In this document: positions 26,321 to 38,173 of the stretch, piece by piece
How the letters are laid out: each line of letters opens with the position of its first letter
Numbering within the stretch: position 1 is the first letter of the stretch
Origin: Craterilacuibacter sinensis
Lineage (GTDB): Bacteria; Pseudomonadota; Gammaproteobacteria; Burkholderiales; Chromobacteriaceae
Assembly: GCF_009831765.1 (NCBI RefSeq)
Contig: NZ_WSSB01000004.1
Location: forward strand, 1 to 64,000
Reading direction: 5' to 3'
Length of the DNA stretch: 64,000 nt
The notes under the pieces: generated by a model
Told to the model about the DNA's origin: nothing
The model's database searches: none
The model's input: the letters and a program-made list of their open reading frames with translations, nothing else
Program-made: the position numbers and the translations under genes

Positions 26321-27757
26321 CTATAGCGCCTGCAGCGCGCGATACAGCGGCAGGCAGGCATCGGCGATGCGCTCTATGCTGGCTTCGCGCAGGGCGGCAA
26401 GATCGACGGCACGCGCCTGTTTCATCCCGGCCCAGTCCAGTAGCGCGGCTTGTGCTTCGGGATGGTCGAACAGACCGTGCAGATAGCTGCCCAGCACCTG
26501 ATGGTCGTTCGAGATCGCGCCTTCTGCCGCGCCGTTTATCAGGAAAGCCGGCTTGGCCAGTGCCGCACCCTGTGAGCGCCCCATATGGATTTCGTAGCCG
26601 CTAACCGCCGCCTCGGCAAAGGTGCAGTGCCCGGCGACATTCTGCAGGCGCTTGTCGCCGGTCAATACCGTTTCCATTGCCAGTAAATCCAGCCCGGTAC
26701 TGCTGCCGGCTGCGCCCTCTAAACCGTCCGGATCATGAATCTGTGCGCCCAGCATCTGGTAGCCGCCGCAGATGCCGATTACCTTGCCACCGTAGCGCAG
26801 GTGGCGGCTGATGGCCGCATCCCAGCCCTGAGCACGCAAAAAGGCAAGATCGGAACGGGTGTTTTTGCTGCCGGGCAGGATGATCAGCTCGGCCGGCGGC
26901 AATGCGTCACCGGCCCTAGCGAATACCAGATCCACATCCGGGTGGGCGCGCAGCGCGTCGAAATCGGTATGGTTGCTGATATGCGGCAGGCGCGGCACCA
27001 CGATGCGGAAGTGGCCGTGCTGCTGCGTGGTTTCCACTGCGTCTTCGGCGTCCAGCGTCAGCCCTTGCAGGTAGGGCAATACCGCCAGTACCGGCTTGCC
27101 GGTTTGCCGCTCCAGCCAGTCAAGTCCGTCGCTTAGCATGCTCGCGTCGCCGCGAAAACGGTTGATGACGAAGCCGGCGATGCGCGCGCGCTCGCTGTCC
27201 GACAAACAGGCCAGCGTGCCGATCAGGTGGGCGAATACGCCGCCCTTGTCGATATCGGCCACCAGTATCACCGGGCAATCCACTTCTTCGGCAAAGCCCA
27301 TATTGGCGATGTCGCGCGCGCGCAGATTGACCTCGGCCGGGCTGCCGGCCCCTTCGACCAGCACCACCTGATATTGCGCGCGCAGGCGCTGGTAAGACTC
27401 AAGCACCGCCGCCATCGCACGCGGCTTGTAGTTGTGGTAGTCGTGGGCATGCATGTCGGCGGCGACACGGCCGTGGATGATGATCTGCGCGCCGGTGTCG
27501 CTGGATGGCTTGAGCAGCACCGGGTTCATATCGGTATGCGGCGCCAGCCCGGCCGCCACGGCCTGCAGCGCCTGCGCACGGCCGATCTCTCCGCCGTCGG
27601 CGGTAACCGCGCTATTGAGTGCCATATTCTGCGGCTTGAAGGGGACGACCCGGATGCCGTCGCGTGCCAAGAGCCGGCATAGTGCCGCCACGACCGTACT
27701 TTTGCCGGCATCCGAGGTGCAGCCTTGCACCATCAGCGTGTGGTAGGGGAAATTCAT
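26321..27757 (-). CDS. cobQ: cobyric acid synthase (glutamine-hydrolysing)
   Basis: CobQ amidates carboxylates b, d, e and g of adenosylcobyrinic acid a,c-diamide, giving adenosylcobyric acid. The 478-aa enzyme has an N-terminal dethiobiotin-synthetase-like ATPase ([17 protein letters not shown] at about 9-25, [10 protein letters not shown] at about 39) and a C-terminal class I glutamine amidotransferase domain with nucleophile Cys in [10 protein letters not shown] (about 335) and His in GSYLHGLFD (about 430). ATG at 27757 overlaps the btuF stop (ATGA). It is the last gene of the seven-gene btuC operon. Confidence 0.95.
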   Translation of the reverse strand: MNFPYHTLMVQGCTSDAGKSTVVAALCRLLARDGIRVVPFKPQNMALNSAVTADGGEIGRAQALQAVAAGLAPHTDMNPVLLKPSSDTGAQIIIHGRVAADMHAHDYHNYKPRAMAAVLESYQRLRAQYQVVLVEGAGSPAEVNLRARDIANMGFAEEVDCPVILVADIDKGGVFAHLIGTLACLSDSERARIAGFVINRFRGDASMLSDGLDWLERQTGKPVLAVLPYLQGLTLDAEDAVETTQQHGHFRIVVPRLPHISNHTDFDALRAHPDVDLVFARAGDALPPAELIILPGSKNTRSDLAFLRAQGWDAAISRHLRYGGKVIGICGGYQMLGAQIHDPDGLEGAAGSSTGLDLLAMETVLTGDKRLQNVAGHCTFAEAAVSGYEIHMGRSQGAALAKPAFLINGAAEGAISNDHQVLGSYLHGLFDHPEAQAALLDWAGMKQARAVDLAALREASIERIADACLPLYRALQAL

Positions 27758-28626
27758 GGTGTCTGTGCCTTGCGGGCTTGATCGAGTCTTGCGCACAGCT
27801 GGGCCGCGCCATCGATAATGCGCGGGCCGGAGCGCGATAGCAGCGAGCTGTCCACGGTATAGAGCTGCTGGCGGCGTGCCGCGTTTAGCGTCGGGTAGCG
27901 CTTCCACATATCCAGTTCGGTGCTGCGCCTATCGTCGCTGCCGGCGATGATTACATCCGGGTTGGCGGCCAATACCGCTTCGGCATTGACGGTGGGTGCG
28001 GTGATGGGCAGCTGGCCGAACACATTGACCCCGCCGCACAGACGGATGGCATCACTGGCGATATGGCTGTCGTTCAGCGTATACAGCGGCTTTTGCCACA
28101 CCTGATAGAACACTCGGACCGGTTTTTTGCCGCTGTAGCGGCGGGTCAGCATCTCCAGTTTCTGCTGGTAAGTCTGCGCGGCGGATTTGGCGGCGGCTTC
28201 ACTCCCCAACAGGCTACCCAGTCGGGTGATGGAGCCGGGGAGATCGGCCAGCTTTTTCGGTTCGCTGTAAAACAGCGGAATGCCGAGTTTTTTCAGCTGG
28301 GCCAGCTGGCGCTCGGCATTGCCGTGCAGCCAGACCACCAGTAGATCAGGCTTGAGCGCGATGATGCGCTCCAGATCGAGCTGGCGGTTGTCGCCGATAC
28401 GCGGCAGTTTGAGCGCAGCCGGCGGATAGTCGCTATACGACACCGCTCCCACCATGCGCGCGCCACCGCCGGCAGCATAGATCAGCTCGGTCGCGTGTGG
28501 CGCCAGGCTGATCACCCGCTGTGCCGGGCGCGCGAGGGTGACGGTATGGCCGGCGTCGTCCGTCACGCTGATGGCGGCGTGGGCGGGCAGGGCGAGCAGC
28601 CCGGCAAGTAAAAGCAGGATTTTCAT
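27754..28626 (-). CDS. btuF: periplasmic cobalamin-binding protein
   Basis: BtuF delivers cobalamin to the BtuCD importer. The 290-aa product has a signal peptide ([17 protein letters not shown]) and a class III binding-protein fold with [18 protein letters not shown] (about 40-57), [28 protein letters not shown] (about 90) and CGGVNVFG (about 200). ATG at 28626 is selected because the signal peptide begins there; longer in-frame starts are antisense to other features. It overlaps cobD and cobQ by 4 bp each, which supports the B12 assignment over other FecB-type ligands. Confidence 0.92.
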   Translation of the reverse strand: MKILLLLAGLLALPAHAAISVTDDAGHTVTLARPAQRVISLAPHATELIYAAGGGARMVGAVSYSDYPPAALKLPRIGDNRQLDLERIIALKPDLLVVWLHGNAERQLAQLKKLGIPLFYSEPKKLADLPGSITRLGSLLGSEAAAKSAAQTYQQKLEMLTRRYSGKKPVRVFYQVWQKPLYTLNDSHIASDAIRLCGGVNVFGQLPITAPTVNAEAVLAANPDVIIAGSDDRRSTELDMWKRYPTLNAARRQQLYTVDSSLLSRSGPRIIDGAAQLCARLDQARKAQTP

Positions 28627-29615
28627 TGTGTGTCCTTGCGGTAGGCTGCCAGTGCCAACGCCAGCCGATGCCAGGCATCTTCGTGTGGCGGCAGGCCCAG
28701 GCGAATGCCGCGTGCGGCTTGGGGAAACAGGCGCACCCAGATCTGCTGCCGTGCCATATGGGCGTGCAAGGCTTCGGCATCGGGCGCCGGCCACCAGCGA
28801 AATAGCGCCGTGCCCTGGCTTTGAATAGCGTAGCTGGCCAGCAACTGATGCAGGCGCTGGCCATCGGCTTGTAGCTGCACGCGCATGCGTGCTTGCCAGT
28901 CGCGGTCTTGCAGTGCTGCGCAGCCTATGGTTTGTGCCGGTCCGCTGACCGACCACGGGCCGATCAGGCTGGCCAATCGCTCCAGTAGCGGTGCTTCGGC
29001 TGCGACAAAACCCAGACGCAGGCCGGCGAGACCGAAGAATTTGCCGACCGAGCGCAGCACGATCAGCCCGTTCTGGCCGCTGTGGGCGGCGACGGACAGG
29101 CTTGGCACCATATCGGCAAAGGCTTCGTCCACGATCAGCCAGCCACCGCGCGCGGCCAAATGTTCTGCCCAGCCCAATAGCCTGGCCGGTGCGGTGTGTT
29201 CACCGGTCGGATTGTTGGGGCTGCACACAATCAGTACGTCACTCGTCGCAAGATGGGCGTCCAGCGCGTCCCAAGCCACTTCCTGCACCGTATGGCCGGC
29301 GGCGCGCCAGCTGGCTGCATGTTCGGCGTAAGTGGGCGACGCGATACTGACGCGGCAGGGCGCGCGCAATCGCGGCAAGGCTTGGATTGCAGCCTGAGTG
29401 CCGGCCACGGCCAGCATCTGCGGTGCGCCGTAACAGGCACAGGCGGCTTTGATCAGCGCCGGATCGTCTTCCGGCAGGCGCTGCCAGGCATAGTCTGGCA
29501 AGGGTGGAACAGGATAGGCGTAAGGCGATAAACCGGCTGACAGGTCGATCCAGTTGTCGCCGCCAAAACGGGCCTTCGCGGCGTTAAGGTTGCCGCCATG
29601 CAGCAGGCGGCTCAT
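28623..29615 (-). CDS. cobD: L-threonine-O-3-phosphate decarboxylase
   Basis: This PLP enzyme makes (R)-1-aminopropan-2-ol O-phosphate, the linker between corrin ring and nucleotide loop. The 330-aa chain is an aminotransferase fold with [13 protein letters not shown] at the start, [13 protein letters not shown] (about 70), [11 protein letters not shown] (about 130), IVDEAF (about 160) and the PLP lysine in [16 protein letters not shown] (about 190). ATG at 29615 gives an ATGA overlap with cbiB and has GGGG 8 bases upstream; ATG at 29621 is also possible. Naming: CobD in Salmonella, CobC in Pseudomonas. Confidence 0.92.
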   Translation of the reverse strand: MSRLLHGGNLNAAKARFGGDNWIDLSAGLSPYAYPVPPLPDYAWQRLPEDDPALIKAACACYGAPQMLAVAGTQAAIQALPRLRAPCRVSIASPTYAEHAASWRAAGHTVQEVAWDALDAHLATSDVLIVCSPNNPTGEHTAPARLLGWAEHLAARGGWLIVDEAFADMVPSLSVAAHSGQNGLIVLRSVGKFFGLAGLRLGFVAAEAPLLERLASLIGPWSVSGPAQTIGCAALQDRDWQARMRVQLQADGQRLHQLLASYAIQSQGTALFRWWPAPDAEALHAHMARQQIWVRLFPQAARGIRLGLPPHEDAWHRLALALAAYRKDTQ

Positions 29616-30568
29616 GGCCATAACCCCGGCGTGGCCAGCGCGGCGACCAGGCTGAAGATGATCAGCCATAGCACACTGCCCTTGGCGACCAGCGCCCATG
29701 CGCGCGCCAGATCAGTGGCGCGGGCATGGCGCCCCTCGCCCAGTGGCGGGCGCATCTCGTCTTCGCCGTCATAGCGTGCCTTGCCGCCCAGTGTCAGGCC
29801 CAGCGCGCCGGCGCCGGCTGCCATCACCGGCCCGGCATTGGGGCTGGGCCAGTTGGATGCCTGGGTTTTCCAGCAGCGCAAGGCGCAGCGGGTATGGCCG
29901 AGCAGGGCATAGGTCAGCGCAGTCAGGCGCGCAGGGATAAAGCCCAGCACATCGTCGGTGCGGGCAGCCATCCAGCCGAATTCGCCAAAGCGGGCATTGC
30001 GGTAGCCCCACATCGCGTCCAGCGTATTGGCCAGCCGGAACAGCAAGGCACCGGGGCCGCCGGCGATGGCAAACCAGAACAGGGTGCCGAATACCGCATC
30101 GCTGCCGTTTTCCAGCAGCGACTCGACCCCGGCCTTGGCCAGATCGCTTTCGCTGGCTTCTTGCGTGTCGCGGCTGACGATACAGGCGGTCATGCGCCGC
30201 GCACCGGCCAGATCGCCGCCATGCAGCGCCTGTGCAATCGGTGCGCTATGGTCGCGCAGGCTGCGCAGACCCAGTGCGCCGTAGAGCAGCACCGCGTGGC
30301 CCAGCCATGCCCATGCGCCCCAACGGGTATGGGCAAGCGCGAGCAGCCAGAAGCTGAGCAAAACCAGCGGCAGCACCGCCAAGACCCAGGCCAGCAGCCC
30401 GCAGGCGCGGCGAGCGCTACCCTTATTCAGCCTGCGCTCCAGCGCCGATGCGAGCGTGCCGAAGCCGACCAGCGGATGGAGGCGGCGCGGCTCGCCCAGC
30501 AGCAGGTCGAGCAGCAGGCCAAGTCCCATCAGAGCGGCCAGCATCAGCAGCGGCACGCTCGTTACCAT
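29612..30568 (-). CDS. cbiB: adenosylcobinamide-phosphate synthase
   Basis: CbiB (called CobD in Pseudomonas) attaches aminopropanol phosphate to adenosylcobyric acid. The 318-aa inner-membrane protein shows [20 protein letters not shown] near the N-terminus ([15 protein letters not shown]), [11 protein letters not shown] (about 125), [26 protein letters not shown] (in part, about 155) and [12 protein letters not shown] (about 190). It overlaps cobD by 4 bp and the adenosyltransferase gene by 7 bp. Confidence 0.94.
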   Translation of the reverse strand: MVTSVPLLMLAALMGLGLLLDLLLGEPRRLHPLVGFGTLASALERRLNKGSARRACGLLAWVLAVLPLVLLSFWLLALAHTRWGAWAWLGHAVLLYGALGLRSLRDHSAPIAQALHGGDLAGARRMTACIVSRDTQEASESDLAKAGVESLLENGSDAVFGTLFWFAIAGGPGALLFRLANTLDAMWGYRNARFGEFGWMAARTDDVLGFIPARLTALTYALLGHTRCALRCWKTQASNWPSPNAGPVMAAGAGALGLTLGGKARYDGEDEMRPPLGEGRHARATDLARAWALVAKGSVLWLIIFSLVAALATPGLWP

Positions 30569-31176
30569 TCGATGGCCGCCTGCGCGCCGATGCCGGCCTG
30601 ATAGGCATGTTTGATGGCCTGCATTTCGGTGACGGTGTCAGCCGCGTCGATCAGCGCTTGCGGCGCGCCGCGTCCGGTAATGATCACATGCTGCATGGGC
30701 GGGCGCTTGGCCAGATCGGCCAGCACCGTGTCGAGATCGAGATAGCCGTATTTGAGCGCGATGTTCAGCTCGTCCAGCACCACCAGACCGATAGCCGGGT
30801 CGGCCAGAAAGCTGCGCACCAGCTCCCATGCCGCCGTGGCTTTGGCGATATCGCGCTCGCGGTCCTGCGTCTCCCAGGTGTAGCCCTCGCCCATGGCATG
30901 AAAGCGGACCTCATCGGGAAAACGGCGCAGGAAACGCTCTTCGCCGGTGGACATGGCACCCTTGATAAACTGCACCACGCCGACCTGCATTTCATGGCCC
31001 AGTGCTCGCATCACCATGCCGAAGGCGCTGGAGCTCTTGCCCTTGCCGTTGCCGGTGTTGACGATCAGCAGCCCCTTTTTGCCGTCGGCGGCCGCGATAT
31101 GCTGGTCGATGATGGCTTTTTTGCGTTGCATGCGTGTCTGGTGGCGCTGATTAAGCTCGTCTTGTTGCCGGGTCAT
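30562..31176 (-). CDS. btuR: cob(I)alamin adenosyltransferase, CobA/CobO/BtuR type
   Basis: The enzyme transfers the adenosyl group of ATP to the cobalt of reduced corrinoids. The 204-aa product has the unusual P-loop [14 protein letters not shown] (about 41-54), [13 protein letters not shown] (about 70) and [14 protein letters not shown] (about 133), all typical. It overlaps cbiB by 7 bp and the ATPase gene by 4 bp. Adenosylation is required before CbiB and CobQ act, so its place in this operon is logical. Confidence 0.95.
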   Translation of the reverse strand: MTRQQDELNQRHQTRMQRKKAIIDQHIAAADGKKGLLIVNTGNGKGKSSSAFGMVMRALGHEMQVGVVQFIKGAMSTGEERFLRRFPDEVRFHAMGEGYTWETQDRERDIAKATAAWELVRSFLADPAIGLVVLDELNIALKYGYLDLDTVLADLAKRPPMQHVIITGRGAPQALIDAADTVTEMQAIKHAYQAGIGAQAAIEW

Positions 31177-31943
31177 GGTGTCAGCCTGGTTTGCGGGAGA
31201 TAAAGGGTATGGCCATCATGCACGATAGCCTGCAGCGGGTAGCCCAGACAGCGGCCAAGATCATCGGCCTGTAAGGCGCTGACCGGGCCGGCCTGCCAGT
31301 GGCCGTTTTCAAACAGCAGCAGCGCGTGGCTGGCATGCTGCAAGGTCAGGTTGAGTTCGTGGCTGACCATAATCAGCGCCTTGCCCTGTTCGCGTGCCAG
31401 ACGGGCAACCAATTCCATCAGGCTGATCTGGTGTGCCAGATCCAGCGCGCTGGCCGGCTCGTCCAGCAGCATCAGCGGCGTGTCTTGTGCCAGCAGGGCG
31501 GCAATGGCTGCGCGCTGGCGCTCGCCGCCGGACAGGGTGCGGATGTCGCGCGTGGCCAGATGGCCGATATCCAGCGCCGACAAGGCGTCGCGTGCCGCGT
31601 CGAGGTCGCTTGCCGACTCCCAGTAGGCATGCTGGTGTGGATGACGCGCCGCCAGTACCGCATCCAGCACGCGGTAGCCGAAGGCATCGTTGCGCCCTTG
31701 TGGCAGATAGGATAGCGCGCGGGCGCGCTCGCTGGCGGGCCAGTCGGCAAGCTTGCGTCCTTGCAGCAGGATGTCGCCGCCCGCCGGGCTTTGCAGTGCC
31801 GCCAGCGTGCGCAGCAAGGTGCTTTTGCCGGCGCCATTGCGACCAATAATGACCCAGCTTTGGCCGGCATCGACTTGCCAGTCCAGCCGCTTGAGCAGGC
31901 ATAGCGGGCCGATTTGCAGGGAGAGAGCGTGGGTGGTCAGCAT
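31173..31943 (-). CDS. btuD: cobalamin ABC transporter ATP-binding protein
   Basis: The ATPase of the vitamin B12 importer. The 256-aa protein has Walker A GRNGAGKST (about 36-44), the Q-loop LPQGRND (about 84), signature LSGGERQRAAIA (about 138) and Walker B LMLLDEPASALD (about 158). The family also includes iron-siderophore ATPases; the neighbours identify it as BtuD. It overlaps btuC by 7 bp. Confidence 0.9.
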   Translation of the reverse strand: MLTTHALSLQIGPLCLLKRLDWQVDAGQSWVIIGRNGAGKSTLLRTLAALQSPAGGDILLQGRKLADWPASERARALSYLPQGRNDAFGYRVLDAVLAARHPHQHAYWESASDLDAARDALSALDIGHLATRDIRTLSGGERQRAAIAALLAQDTPLMLLDEPASALDLAHQISLMELVARLAREQGKALIMVSHELNLTLQHASHALLLFENGHWQAGPVSALQADDLGRCLGYPLQAIVHDGHTLYLPQTRLTP

Positions 31944-32947
31944 GTACCGCTCCTGCGTACCTGACGCAGCTGCAGCAAAAAGGCCGGCACGCCGATCAGG
32001 GCGGTAATCACGCCGACCGGCAACTGCTGTGGTGCGATCAGGGTGCGCGACAGGGTATCGGCCAGTACCAGTAGCAGGCCGCCGCTGATGGCGGCAGAGG
32101 GCAAGAGCAGGCGGTGGTCGGGGCCCAGCGCGAAACGGCAGGCATGCGGCACGATCAGGCCGAGAAAGCCGATACTGCCGGCGCCCGTGACTGCGCTGGC
32201 GGTGAGCAAGGCGGCGAAACCGAACAGGCCATAACGCAGCTGGCCGACGCGGATGCCGAAGGTGGCGGCCATTTCGCCATGCAAGGCCAGAAGATTGATG
32301 CCGCGCGCGGCTTTAAGGCCGAAGGCCAGCGCGATGGCCAGTACCAGCCAGGGCAAGAGGCGCAATTCGCTGCCGGACAAGTCGCCGATCAGCCAGAACA
32401 CCATGCCGCGCAGGCTGCTGTCCGGCGCGATGGAAAGCATCAGCGTCACCAGTGCTCCGCAGCCGGAAGCCAGAATCACCCCGGTCAGCAAGAGCAGGGG
32501 CGAACCGCCGCCGCTACGCAACTCGTCGCGCGCCAGCAGCAGCAAGAGCAGGCTGATGGCGATGGCGCCGGCTACCGCCGACATATCGACTACCCAGATG
32601 CTGGCACCCAACAGCATGGCCAGCAGCGCACCGGCAGAGGCGCCACCGGACACACCCAGGACATAAGGGTCGGCCAGCGGGTTGCGCAGCAGCGCCTGCA
32701 TCATCACCCCGGCCAGTGCGAGCGAAGCGCCGGTCACCCAGGCGACCAAGGCGCGCTGAAGGCGCAATTCAAGCAAGGTGGCGGCCAGCGTGCTGTCCTG
32801 AGCGCTGATCAGGGCCGATAGCCCTTGCCATAATTCGCTTCCGTTTAGCGCGACTGAACCCAAGGTGGCGGACGCAAGCAGGCTGGCCAGCGACAGCGCA
32901 GCCAGTAGCAGCAAAATAAGATGGGCGCGGCGGGCAGTCAGCGGCAT
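31937..32947 (-). CDS. btuC: cobalamin ABC transporter permease (FecCD family)
   Basis: A 336-aa inner-membrane permease with about ten helices. Family motifs include LRLQRALVAWVTGASLALAG (about 62-81), QALLRNPLADPYVLGVSGGA (about 85) and the ATPase-contact loop GSIGFLGLIVPHACRF with GPDHRLLLP (about 240-265). It is the first gene of the operon and lies 158 bases after the end of a cobalamin riboswitch. No good Shine-Dalgarno is seen before ATG 32947; a T-rich tract precedes it instead. Confidence 0.9.
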   Translation of the reverse strand: MPLTARRAHLILLLLAALSLASLLASATLGSVALNGSELWQGLSALISAQDSTLAATLLELRLQRALVAWVTGASLALAGVMMQALLRNPLADPYVLGVSGGASAGALLAMLLGASIWVVDMSAVAGAIAISLLLLLLARDELRSGGGSPLLLLTGVILASGCGALVTLMLSIAPDSSLRGMVFWLIGDLSGSELRLLPWLVLAIALAFGLKAARGINLLALHGEMAATFGIRVGQLRYGLFGFAALLTASAVTGAGSIGFLGLIVPHACRFALGPDHRLLLPSAAISGGLLLVLADTLSRTLIAPQQLPVGVITALIGVPAFLLQLRQVRRSGTC

Positions 32948-32964
32948 GGCTGGCTGTTCACGCG

Positions 32965-33040
32965 GAAAAAAGAAGTCATGCCGTGCTTCCCGGGCCAGAG
33001 CGTTAAAGCGCTCCGGTGTAAAGATTCAGGGAAGCACGGC
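32965..33040 (-). terminator. terminator-like hairpin in the btuC leader
   Basis: On the minus strand a perfect 12-bp stem, GCCGTGCTTCCC with GGGAAGCACGGC (33040-33029 and 32991-32980), encloses a smaller GAGCG/CGCTC hairpin. CTTCTTTTTT (32975-32966) follows. This has the shape of an intrinsic terminator placed between the riboswitch and btuC. It could be the switch that stops transcription when cobalamin is bound. Confidence 0.6.
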
Positions 33041-33104
33041 AATACATAAGGTATCGAGGCTGAAGACAGGCCGCCCACCGCAGCACTTCCCCTTGCGTAG
33101 CCGC

Positions 33105-33315
33105 ATGCGGCCATTTTGCTGGTTCGGTGTCCGGGCTCTCATCCGCGCCACATCCCCTTCCCGTGAATCGTTCACCGTGGGTTTTGATGTGGCGTGCCAA
33201 GCATGAAGCCTTGGCCGGATGCATACCGTTGCGGGGGCAGCACAGCTAGGGAGGCGTTCCCTGCTGTTTCCCGATGGGCTCCCACGCGGGAGAGCGCCAG
33301 CTAAAGAGCCGCGAT
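33105..33315 (-). promoter_or_regulatory. cobalamin riboswitch upstream of the btuC operon
   Basis: Read on the minus strand, the leader contains ATCGGGAAACAGCAGGG, then GTGCTGCCCCCGCAACGGTA at about 33242-33223 (the B12-box core), and GAGCCCGGACACCGAACC near 33141-33124 (the 3' conserved segment). The order and spacing fit a cobalamin aptamer, though the segment between GGGAA and GCTGCC is less canonical than in the btuB copy. It would repress btuCD, btuR, cbiB, cobD, btuF and cobQ together. Confidence 0.92.
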
Positions 33316-33396
33316 TTTAGCATGCGGATGGCCGGATCGTGGCAGCTTGTTGCCGGATAGCATGCCTTGGCCGTATGCACCCCATGACACCATCGC

Positions 33397-33402
33397 TATA
33401 AT
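33397..33402 (+). promoter_or_regulatory. -10 element of leuS
   Basis: TATAAT lies 42 bases before the leuS ATG, with a TG-poor upstream and only a weak -35 (TATGCA at 33374). Confidence 0.4.
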
Positions 33403-33404
33403 GA

Positions 33405-36062
<2,658 letters not shown>

Positions 36063-36078
36063 CGGCAAGCCAACACAG

Positions 36079-36102
36079 AAGCCGGGGCAACCCGGCTTTT
36101 TT
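36079..36102 (+). terminator. intrinsic terminator after leuS
   Basis: AAGCCGGG-GCAA-CCCGGCTT is followed by four more T residues, 16 bases past the leuS stop. Confidence 0.8.
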
Positions 36103-36467
36103 CGGGCAATGCCCCTGTTGCGCATTGGTGTTTATGGCATGCTATGTACGCTATTCATGCGTCAGTCACCCTTCCCCGTTAGGCTCGCGCCGGTGTAAAA
36201 GGCACTGGCGAGGTCTTAAGCTGGCCTTTGTTTGAGCGATTCGACGTTAGCGAATCGCGAGTTGGCCAGCGCCTCGGCAGCGTCTTTTGCGCCGGGGTTT
36301 CGCGAGACTTCGGGGGCGCCGGGGCTGCAAGGGGCCGGGCGCGTCCGGCCCCTGCCCGCATGCCGCGCGGAAGCGGCAAGTAAAAACGTCCGCGCAGCGG
36401 ACACAAATCCAAAGCCCATTTGCGCCAACTCGTAATTGGGACATCGTTTTTTTATCAGGGGAAAAAC
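36103..36467. other. intergenic region with secondary structure between leuS and lptE
   Basis: No convincing gene. A cruciform lies at 36221-36269 (CTGGCC/GGCCAG outside, GCGATTCG/CGAATCGC inside). GC-rich hairpins such as GGGCCGG/CCGGCCC follow (about 36333-36353), then the dispersed repeat at 36387-36444. AGGGGA (36457-36462) is the lptE ribosome site. Confidence 0.5.
36387..36444 (-). repeat. dispersed intergenic repeat, copy A
   Basis: On the minus strand this reads ATGTCCCAATTACGAGTTGG and continues to a palindromic GTCCGCTGCGCGGAC end. It matches copy B at 40461-40520 with about six substitutions and one indel over the first 45 bases, in opposite orientation. Confidence 0.7.
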
Positions 36468-37013
36468 ATGAATCGTATGCTTGCCTGGAGCGCTGCCGCC
36501 TTGATGACGCTGTCGCTTGGCGCTTGCGGCTTTCATCTGCGTGGTCTGGGCGGCCCGCTCAAGGCCATGCCGTTTGCCAGCCTGTCGGTCGATGGTGCCG
36601 GGCCGGTTTATAACCAGGTGCTGGTCGAACTCAAGCGTGACGGCCGTGTCAGCCTGCCAGCCAAGGGTGTGGCGGCCGATGCCTTGCTGGTGATTGCACC
36701 CGAGTCCACCAGCAAGGATGTGCTGACCGTCAACCGCGCCGGTAAAGTGAGCGAGTACCAGCTGACGCTGCGCCAGAATGCACTGCTGACTTTCCGTCAG
36801 TCGGACGCGCCGGTGCCGGTTTCGGTTACGGTGCGGCGGCAGATGTCGTACTCGGAGCAGGTGGTGCTGGGCAAGGAGCAGGAAGAGGCGCAATTGTGGG
36901 CCGGCATGCAGCGCGAAGCGGCCAGCCAGCTGGTGCGCCGTCTGGCCTATGTCAAACCGCCAGAGACCGATCTGCCTGCAACGGGAAAGACTGATGCCCC
37001 AGGCAAACCCTGA
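36468..37013 (+). CDS. lptE: LPS-assembly lipoprotein LptE
   Basis: LptE plugs the LptD outer-membrane barrel and helps insert LPS. The 181-aa product has a lipoprotein signal with the lipobox LSLGACGF (Cys at about residue 20) followed by the family hallmark HLRGLGGPL. The rest is beta-rich with SKDVLTVNRAGKVSEYQL and FRQSDAP, as in the family. ATG at 36468 has AGGGGA upstream; the longer in-frame start at 36420 lacks a signal. It overlaps holA by 20 bp. Confidence 0.92.
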   Translation: MNRMLAWSAAALMTLSLGACGFHLRGLGGPLKAMPFASLSVDGAGPVYNQVLVELKRDGRVSLPAKGVAADALLVIAPESTSKDVLTVNRAGKVSEYQLTLRQNALLTFRQSDAPVPVSVTVRRQMSYSEQVVLGKEQEEAQLWAGMQREAASQLVRRLAYVKPPETDLPATGKTDAPGKP

Positions 37014-37998
37014 GGCCCTCAAGTCCTTGCTCGGGCGCAATCTGGCGCCGCTTTACCTGATTCATGGGGAAGAGGCGCTGCTGGCGCTGGAAGCAGCGGA
37101 TGCCATTCGCGAAGCGGCGCGCAAGGCCGGCTATCTGGAGCGCGAGGTGCTGACGGTCGAGCCCGGCTTTGACTGGTCCAGCCTCGTCAATGCCATGCAT
37201 AGCGTGTCGCTGTTTGCGTCGCTTAAATTGCTGGAAGTGCGCATTCCGTCGGGCAAGCCCGGTGCCGAGGGCGGCGAGGCGCTGCAAAAACTGGCGGCCC
37301 ATCTGCCGCCGGACACGGTGACGCTGGTGATCCTGCCCAAGCTGGAACGGGTGCAGCTGCAGGCCAAGTGGTTTACTGCGCTGCAAAAGGCCGCGCTGGA
37401 GATTGATGCCAAGGCGGTGACCCGTACCGATTTGCCCGGCTGGGTTGTCCGTCGGCTGAAGGCGCAGGGGCAGAGCATGGAGGGCGAGGCGCTGGCCTTC
37501 TTTGTCGACCGGGTCGAGGGCAATCTGCTGGCCGCGCGTCAGGAAGTCGACAAGCTGGCATTGCTGTATCCGCAAGGCGAACTGAAGCTGGCCGATGTAC
37601 GCGAGGCGGTGGCCAATGTGGCGCGCTTCGATGTGTTTCATCTGTCGGCGGCCTGGCTGCAAGGCGATGCGCCCCGTGTGGCACGCATGCTGGAAGGGCT
37701 GGAAGCCGAGGGCGAGGCGCCGGTGCTGGTATTGTGGGCACTGGCCGAAGATATCCGCATGCTGCTCAAGCTGCGCCAAGGCATCAAGGACGGGCGCAAC
37801 GCCCGCGAAATGGCGCGCGAGCTCAAGCTATGGGGCGAGCGGCAGAAACTGGCCGAGCCGGCATTGCGCCGCATCGGCCCGCGCAAACTGATGGATGCGC
37901 TGACCCAGTGTGCCGAAGTCGATCGCCAGATCAAGGGCGCGGCGCAGGGCGAGCCGTGGCAGGGGCTGCTCAGGGTGGCGATGTTGCTGGCAGGGTAG
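36994..37998 (+). CDS. holA: DNA polymerase III subunit delta
   Basis: HolA opens the beta sliding clamp in the clamp-loader complex. The 334-aa chain has PLYLIHGEEALLALEAADAIR (about 17-37, in part PLYLIHGEE), the TLVILPKLERVQ strand (about 108) and the C-terminal helical collar. ATG at 36994 gives the usual N-terminus; a start at 36949 would lie deep within lptE. The lptE-holA pair is highly conserved. Confidence 0.93.
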   Translation: MPQANPEALKSLLGRNLAPLYLIHGEEALLALEAADAIREAARKAGYLEREVLTVEPGFDWSSLVNAMHSVSLFASLKLLEVRIPSGKPGAEGGEALQKLAAHLPPDTVTLVILPKLERVQLQAKWFTALQKAALEIDAKAVTRTDLPGWVVRRLKAQGQSMEGEALAFFVDRVEGNLLAARQEVDKLALLYPQGELKLADVREAVANVARFDVFHLSAAWLQGDAPRVARMLEGLEAEGEAPVLVLWALAEDIRMLLKLRQGIKDGRNAREMARELKLWGERQKLAEPALRRIGPRKLMDALTQCAEVDRQIKGAAQGEPWQGLLRVAMLLAG

Positions 37999-38004
37999 GC
38001 CGTC

Positions 38005-38095
38005 GGGGAATAAGGGCGCAAGCTCCCCACTCCTTATTTCCCGCCCTTCCATACCACAATGGCGCATCCTGCGGCGGCCCATGCTGGCCGCCGTC
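38005..38095. other. two inverted repeats between holA and hemX
   Basis: CGGGGAATAAGG (38005) pairs with CCTTATTTCCCG (38031-38042) with one mismatch, and CGGCGGCCC pairs with GGCCGCCG around 38072-38095. Neither has a T run. They may end the lptE-holA transcript. TACAAT at 38110-38115 could be the -10 for hemX. Confidence 0.4.
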
Positions 38096-38173
38096 ATAGG
38101 CTTGACGTTACAATGGCATCTAGTGCGGGCATCTGTTCCGCTTCGTCGAACCTCAGCGTGGTCTTTACTATCC

